From Cyclina sinensis (taxonomy: Eukaryota; Mollusca; Bivalvia; Venerida; Veneridae), in the NCBI GenBank assembly GCA_012932295.1, contig JAAONU010000019.1, positions 26,305,647 to 26,369,646 on the forward strand: a DNA stretch of 64,000 nt, written 5' to 3'. Shown one piece after another: positions 61,014 to 64,000 of this stretch (its first letter is position 1; every line of letters starts with the position of its first letter). The notes beneath the pieces were generated by a model. That model was not told the DNA's origin and did not search any database. It was given only the letters and a program-made list of their open reading frames with translations. Made by a program: the position numbers and the translations under genes.

Positions 61014-61110
61014 CTTCTTTAGCTTTTTCCGACAGAGCATCATCTGCATCGATTATTTCTCCTTCAACACCTTTAAGCTGTTCGAGGAAATAGTGCCAAG
61101 CCCACATAAT
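61014..61110 (-). CDS. GBP: GBP gene exon
   Basis: 97 bp on the minus strand: acceptor TTTGTTTCGCAG, donor GTAACA, phase 0 in and one base out. It encodes IMWAWHYFLEQLKGVEGEII then DADDALSEKAKE, matching the GBP helical region where family members show an IL..D.aLtekEK pattern. It links the 61590 exon to either terminal exon. Confidence 0.85.
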
Positions 61111-61589
61111 CTGCGAAACAAAAGAAACTGAAACTTGGGTCCAGCATTATCAAAACATTCAGACCAGGGTGAATAGGTGAGAAAATACAAGTGAGAAAAT
61201 ACACCGGTAAATACGTTTACAGAGATCGTTTTTGTTATATTTAGTGATGAATAAAGTTTTTTTTATTGCCACGAACTTTGTTTGAATTTTGGCTTTCTTT
61301 ACATTTATATAAGAGGCCAAAGTGATACTGCTTTTTGTAAAAAATAGTAAAATTCAATATCTTTACAATCTTTAATCAAAATGCCGAAAAGTACATTTAC
61401 TCAATTTAAGAACTGAATCAAGTCTTTGTGACTTTTAATCAAATTTTTTCTGAATATTGTTTGATTTTCAACATGTTTTGACCGTCATACATCTTTGTCA
61501 TTTTGGCGCCAATTTATTTAAATCACAACAGCTACTTAAAGTATTAGCAGACAAACCATTTATGACTGTATATTGTTTTGATCTATTAC

Positions 61590-61811
61590 CTCATGATCTT
61601 CGTAGTCTCTAAAACTACTCATGAAATCAGTCTTCGTTTTGTCAACATCACGTTGAAAGCGTCTGTATCCTCCTACTATTTTATATGTCCCTTTTGTTAT
61701 GTTTTTTTCCATTGATGCTTCGTAAATTTGCTGTAGTGTTTCTTCGCATGATTTTTTAATTTTTTCTGCATTTTGTTCCTTCAGTTGGTTCCAAACACAA
61801 TCCATTTCCAT
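61590..61811 (-). CDS. GBP: GBP gene exon (helical domain)
   Basis: 222 bp, phase 0 on both sides; acceptor ATTTGCAAG and donor GTAATA. It encodes a segment beginning MEMDCVWNQLKEQNAEKIKK and containing GTYKIVGGYRRFQRDVDK. The G.Y...GGY..F..... pattern is a conserved GBP motif (in human GBP1, GIYSKPGGYRLF). An in-frame ATG in the preceding intron sequence is not the start; the acceptor defines the exon. Confidence 0.92.
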
Positions 61812-62384
61812 CTTGCAAATTACAAACAAATTCATTAACGCGAAAAATAAAAAAAATCATAACAAGAGGCTATAATCGGCCTGATTTGCTTCACTATAGT
61901 CGTTTGTGTTTAAGACAGTATAAAATATGCGACCCATGGAACTGGTCACGTATTAACCTTATGGCCATAGTCAGAAGAAACTATGTAGTAAATTATCCTA
62001 CACATTAGGTGATTTTAAAATTAATATTTTAGTTTCAAAGTGGTTGCTTTTTTGCTTTTAGCTGTTACAAAATATCACATTAAAACAGCTGATGCAGACA
62101 AAATACAGTGAGATTAATGCTAGGAAGCTGCTTGCAAAGTCTGAGCTAAATCAACGTTATAGATGGTACAAACAAACAAGCACAGAGGAAAACTATAAGC
62201 TTTTTTAAAGTCACCTGGTCATCATGATACTACAACCACCATACTTAAAAAAATGAATAGGTGGTTATACTTGTACAAACTTTTTTCACATAGAACTTCT
62301 TTTTTACTGGAGGTTGCATTTAGCTTACATCAAATAAATTATTTAAAAAAGGCTTATCTTGGCAGTATGTACAGTTCTGTTTAC

Positions 62385-62659
62385 CTGAGCATGTTTTTCG
62401 CATTTCCGTTCTGTATCATTTACAACATTTTCGAGAAGATAGTCCATTGTTGTTTGTTGCGCTTTTGTCCAAGTTTCATCTAAAACTTTAGATGGGATAG
62501 GTAGAATAACTTGCTCCATCTGTTTCTGGAAATTTTCAATAGCCAATTTGCTGACCCGGCTGTTTTCCATTTTGGCAGCTGCTGTAAACGCGTCGTCAAC
62601 GTCGGGAATCGCACCATGACGAATGGCTGTTACATAACGGTCGACTAGCGTCGTAAACA
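62385..62659 (-). CDS. GBP: GBP gene exon (start of helical domain)
   Basis: 275 bp; the first two bases complete a Met codon and the end is phase 0. Acceptor CTTTCGTTTCAG, donor GTAAAC. It encodes FTTLVDRYVTAIRHGAIPDV, then DDAFTAAAKMENSRVSKLAI and a QMEQVILPIPSKVLDE segment. The LV..YV.AI..GaiP....a....A..ENS pattern is the hallmark of the GBP middle domain. The plus-strand relic at 46822 is a copy of part of this exon. Confidence 0.95.
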
Positions 62660-63414
62660 CTGAAACGAAAGTCAGCATCTTCATCCGTGAGATATTTCTT
62701 TGCTTTAGTTGGAATAGCACAGGTGAGCTAGGTACATTGGACTCGTATGTTTGTTTATTATTCACTACAGTACCTTTAAAAACAATCTGATGTAAAAAAA
62801 CAACTGGTCTTTAGATTTCAACAGGAATCTACATTCACAAATGAAGTTACCTTGTGGAGGTTTATATTTTTACCAGTTCAATATTTATAGATATATTCAT
62901 ATTTTACTCTGTGTTGCAAATTTCATACTTTTGAATCGTTATATTGTTTCATGTCACAAATGGTCATAGCGTTTACGACTTACAAGATTTTTTTGTTCTA
63001 AATGCATCTTTTCCTACTATCAAACTCATAGAGTTTTAAGGGAACGATTTATCTTGCAAACATTCAGAAAAATATGAGAAAATTTCAATTATGCACAGGA
63101 TCTTTCATGAAAGGTTTTTGATAAAAGTTGAAATTTCCTCGCACAAAATATAATGTAACAAACAGTATACAATGTTAGCTATATAGTGTAAGAGATACAA
63201 TCAGTACAATATGTTTTAAATAAATAATGATAAGTTAGATACGATTAGGTTTTGTAACAATAATACAAAAATAACTCAAACCAGCTCAACAATTTGCTGA
63301 TACAATACCGATGTTATTTTTCTTTCAACTTAAAAAAATGTTTCATTCACTTCACCGAATAGCAAGCATAACAATTTACAAAATGCAAACTATGCAAGAC
63401 ACAAAAAAACTTAC

Positions 63415-63830
63415 TTTGACCGGTGATCGGTTTGCTAGCAAGAAGTTCCATTGGCTTAAGAGAGTAAATATGCAAAAGAAAGCGCTCCGTGGCATTTTTG
63501 AACTTAGTAGATAGTTCACTGAATGGCAACGTATCCAAGTTTTCAAGAACATCGCCATCACCAGGTACAGGGAATGTGAAACATCTGCGGACTCTAAAGT
63601 ACTTTTTAATGCATTCTCTAGGTTTATTAAACTTGTCGTCTTTTCCCTTTCTTATCGCCAAACTTTCCTCCAGGTATTCGTCTTCCGAAATCTTTTTCTC
63701 TCCCTTCCATAATTTAAGACTGAAGTCTCTCAGGCAAAGAACAAAGTCCGGAAGAACCAGGTTTAAGCTGTAATTTTCATCTGACGATTCTCCACGAAAA
63801 CAAATATTTTTTGTCATTTCCGTTACAAAT
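63415..63830 (-). CDS. GBP: GBP gene exon (end of GTPase domain)
   Basis: 416 bp; the first base completes a codon and one base is left over (acceptor CTTTTAG, donor GTAAGT). It encodes FVTEMTKNI, then LVLPDFVLCLRDFSLKL, ISEDEYLEESLAI, KPRECIKKYFRVRRCFTFP and LLASKPITGQ. The PDFVW.LRDF...L, DEYLE..L and PR.CI..FF..R.CF blocks are diagnostic of guanylate-binding proteins, and LRDF includes the guanine-contacting RD. The P-loop, switch and earlier G-domain exons lie beyond 64000. GBPs are dynamin-like GTPases that coat pathogen membranes and vacuoles in vertebrates; the role in molluscs is assumed, not shown. Confidence 0.96.
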
Positions 63831-64000
63831 CTAAAAGTTATTTGTCAAGGTCTATCAAGTCTTTTTAAAAATAGTATGTCATAAGATGCAGATTTATTTT
63901 TCTTTTTAGAAACAATCTTCGACGAATCTTTTTATAATTATTTCTGTCCATCCACTTGACAAAAAATTACACGACTTTTATGGTTTAATTTGAGAAATAT
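63831..64000 (-). other. GBP intron, runs off the right edge
   Basis: Upstream intron sequence of the GBP gene. The GTPase-domain exons with the P-loop should lie beyond the window. Confidence 0.7.

Noticed and set aside
63489..63773. 94-residue plus-strand frame
   Set aside because: Antisense shadow of the GBP exon at 63415-63830.

Overview
The window looks like nuclear DNA of a bivalve mollusc. It is AT-rich, its genes have many short exons with GT..AG introns, and it is loaded with small DNA transposons, tRNA-derived SINEs and tandem-repeat arrays of kinds known from clams, mussels and oysters. The organism call is inference from repeat style and protein similarity; no species can be named from sequence alone.

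Three protein-coding loci are supported. (1) A TMEM132-family neural adhesion protein on the + strand: seven exons from 8927 to 29547, with the 5' exons lying left of the window and a long 3' UTR probably ending near 34.4 kb. (2) A single-exon ABHD1/ABHD3-type alpha/beta hydrolase at 37426-38580 (+). Its reading frame is intact, but the catalytic serine position is glycine. (3) The 3' part of a guanylate-binding-protein (GBP) large GTPase gene on the - strand, entering from beyond 64000 and running down to 55668. Its GTPase-domain exons are mostly outside the window. It has two possible last exons, one of which ends in a CaaX-like prenylation box. A decayed GBP exon fragment at 46.8 kb suggests that this is part of a GBP family cluster.

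Layout: 1-8.9 kb is repeat-rich DNA (a 145-bp satellite array, a duplicated ~430-bp repeat, a ~25-bp minisatellite split by a 1459-bp TIR element, and a TTAA-flanked MITE). 8.9-34.4 kb is TMEM132, with a 15.4-kb intron holding an 8 x 72-bp minisatellite, a TA-flanked MITE and a SINE. 34.7-36.6 kb is a second, inverted copy of the 145-bp array. 37.4-38.6 kb is ABHD. 38.6-55.6 kb is gene-poor, with a foldback element, an L1/Tx1-type LINE relic, a tRNA-like sequence, a GBP relic, a broken Tc1/mariner transposon and microsatellites. 55.7-64 kb is the GBP gene.

There is no operon-like or defence-island system, and the three genes show no sign of working together. The most noteworthy points are the serine-less ABHD reading frame, the possible CaaX/no-CaaX terminal-exon choice in the GBP gene, and the 1459-bp element with clustered TCCGCG motifs at both ends.
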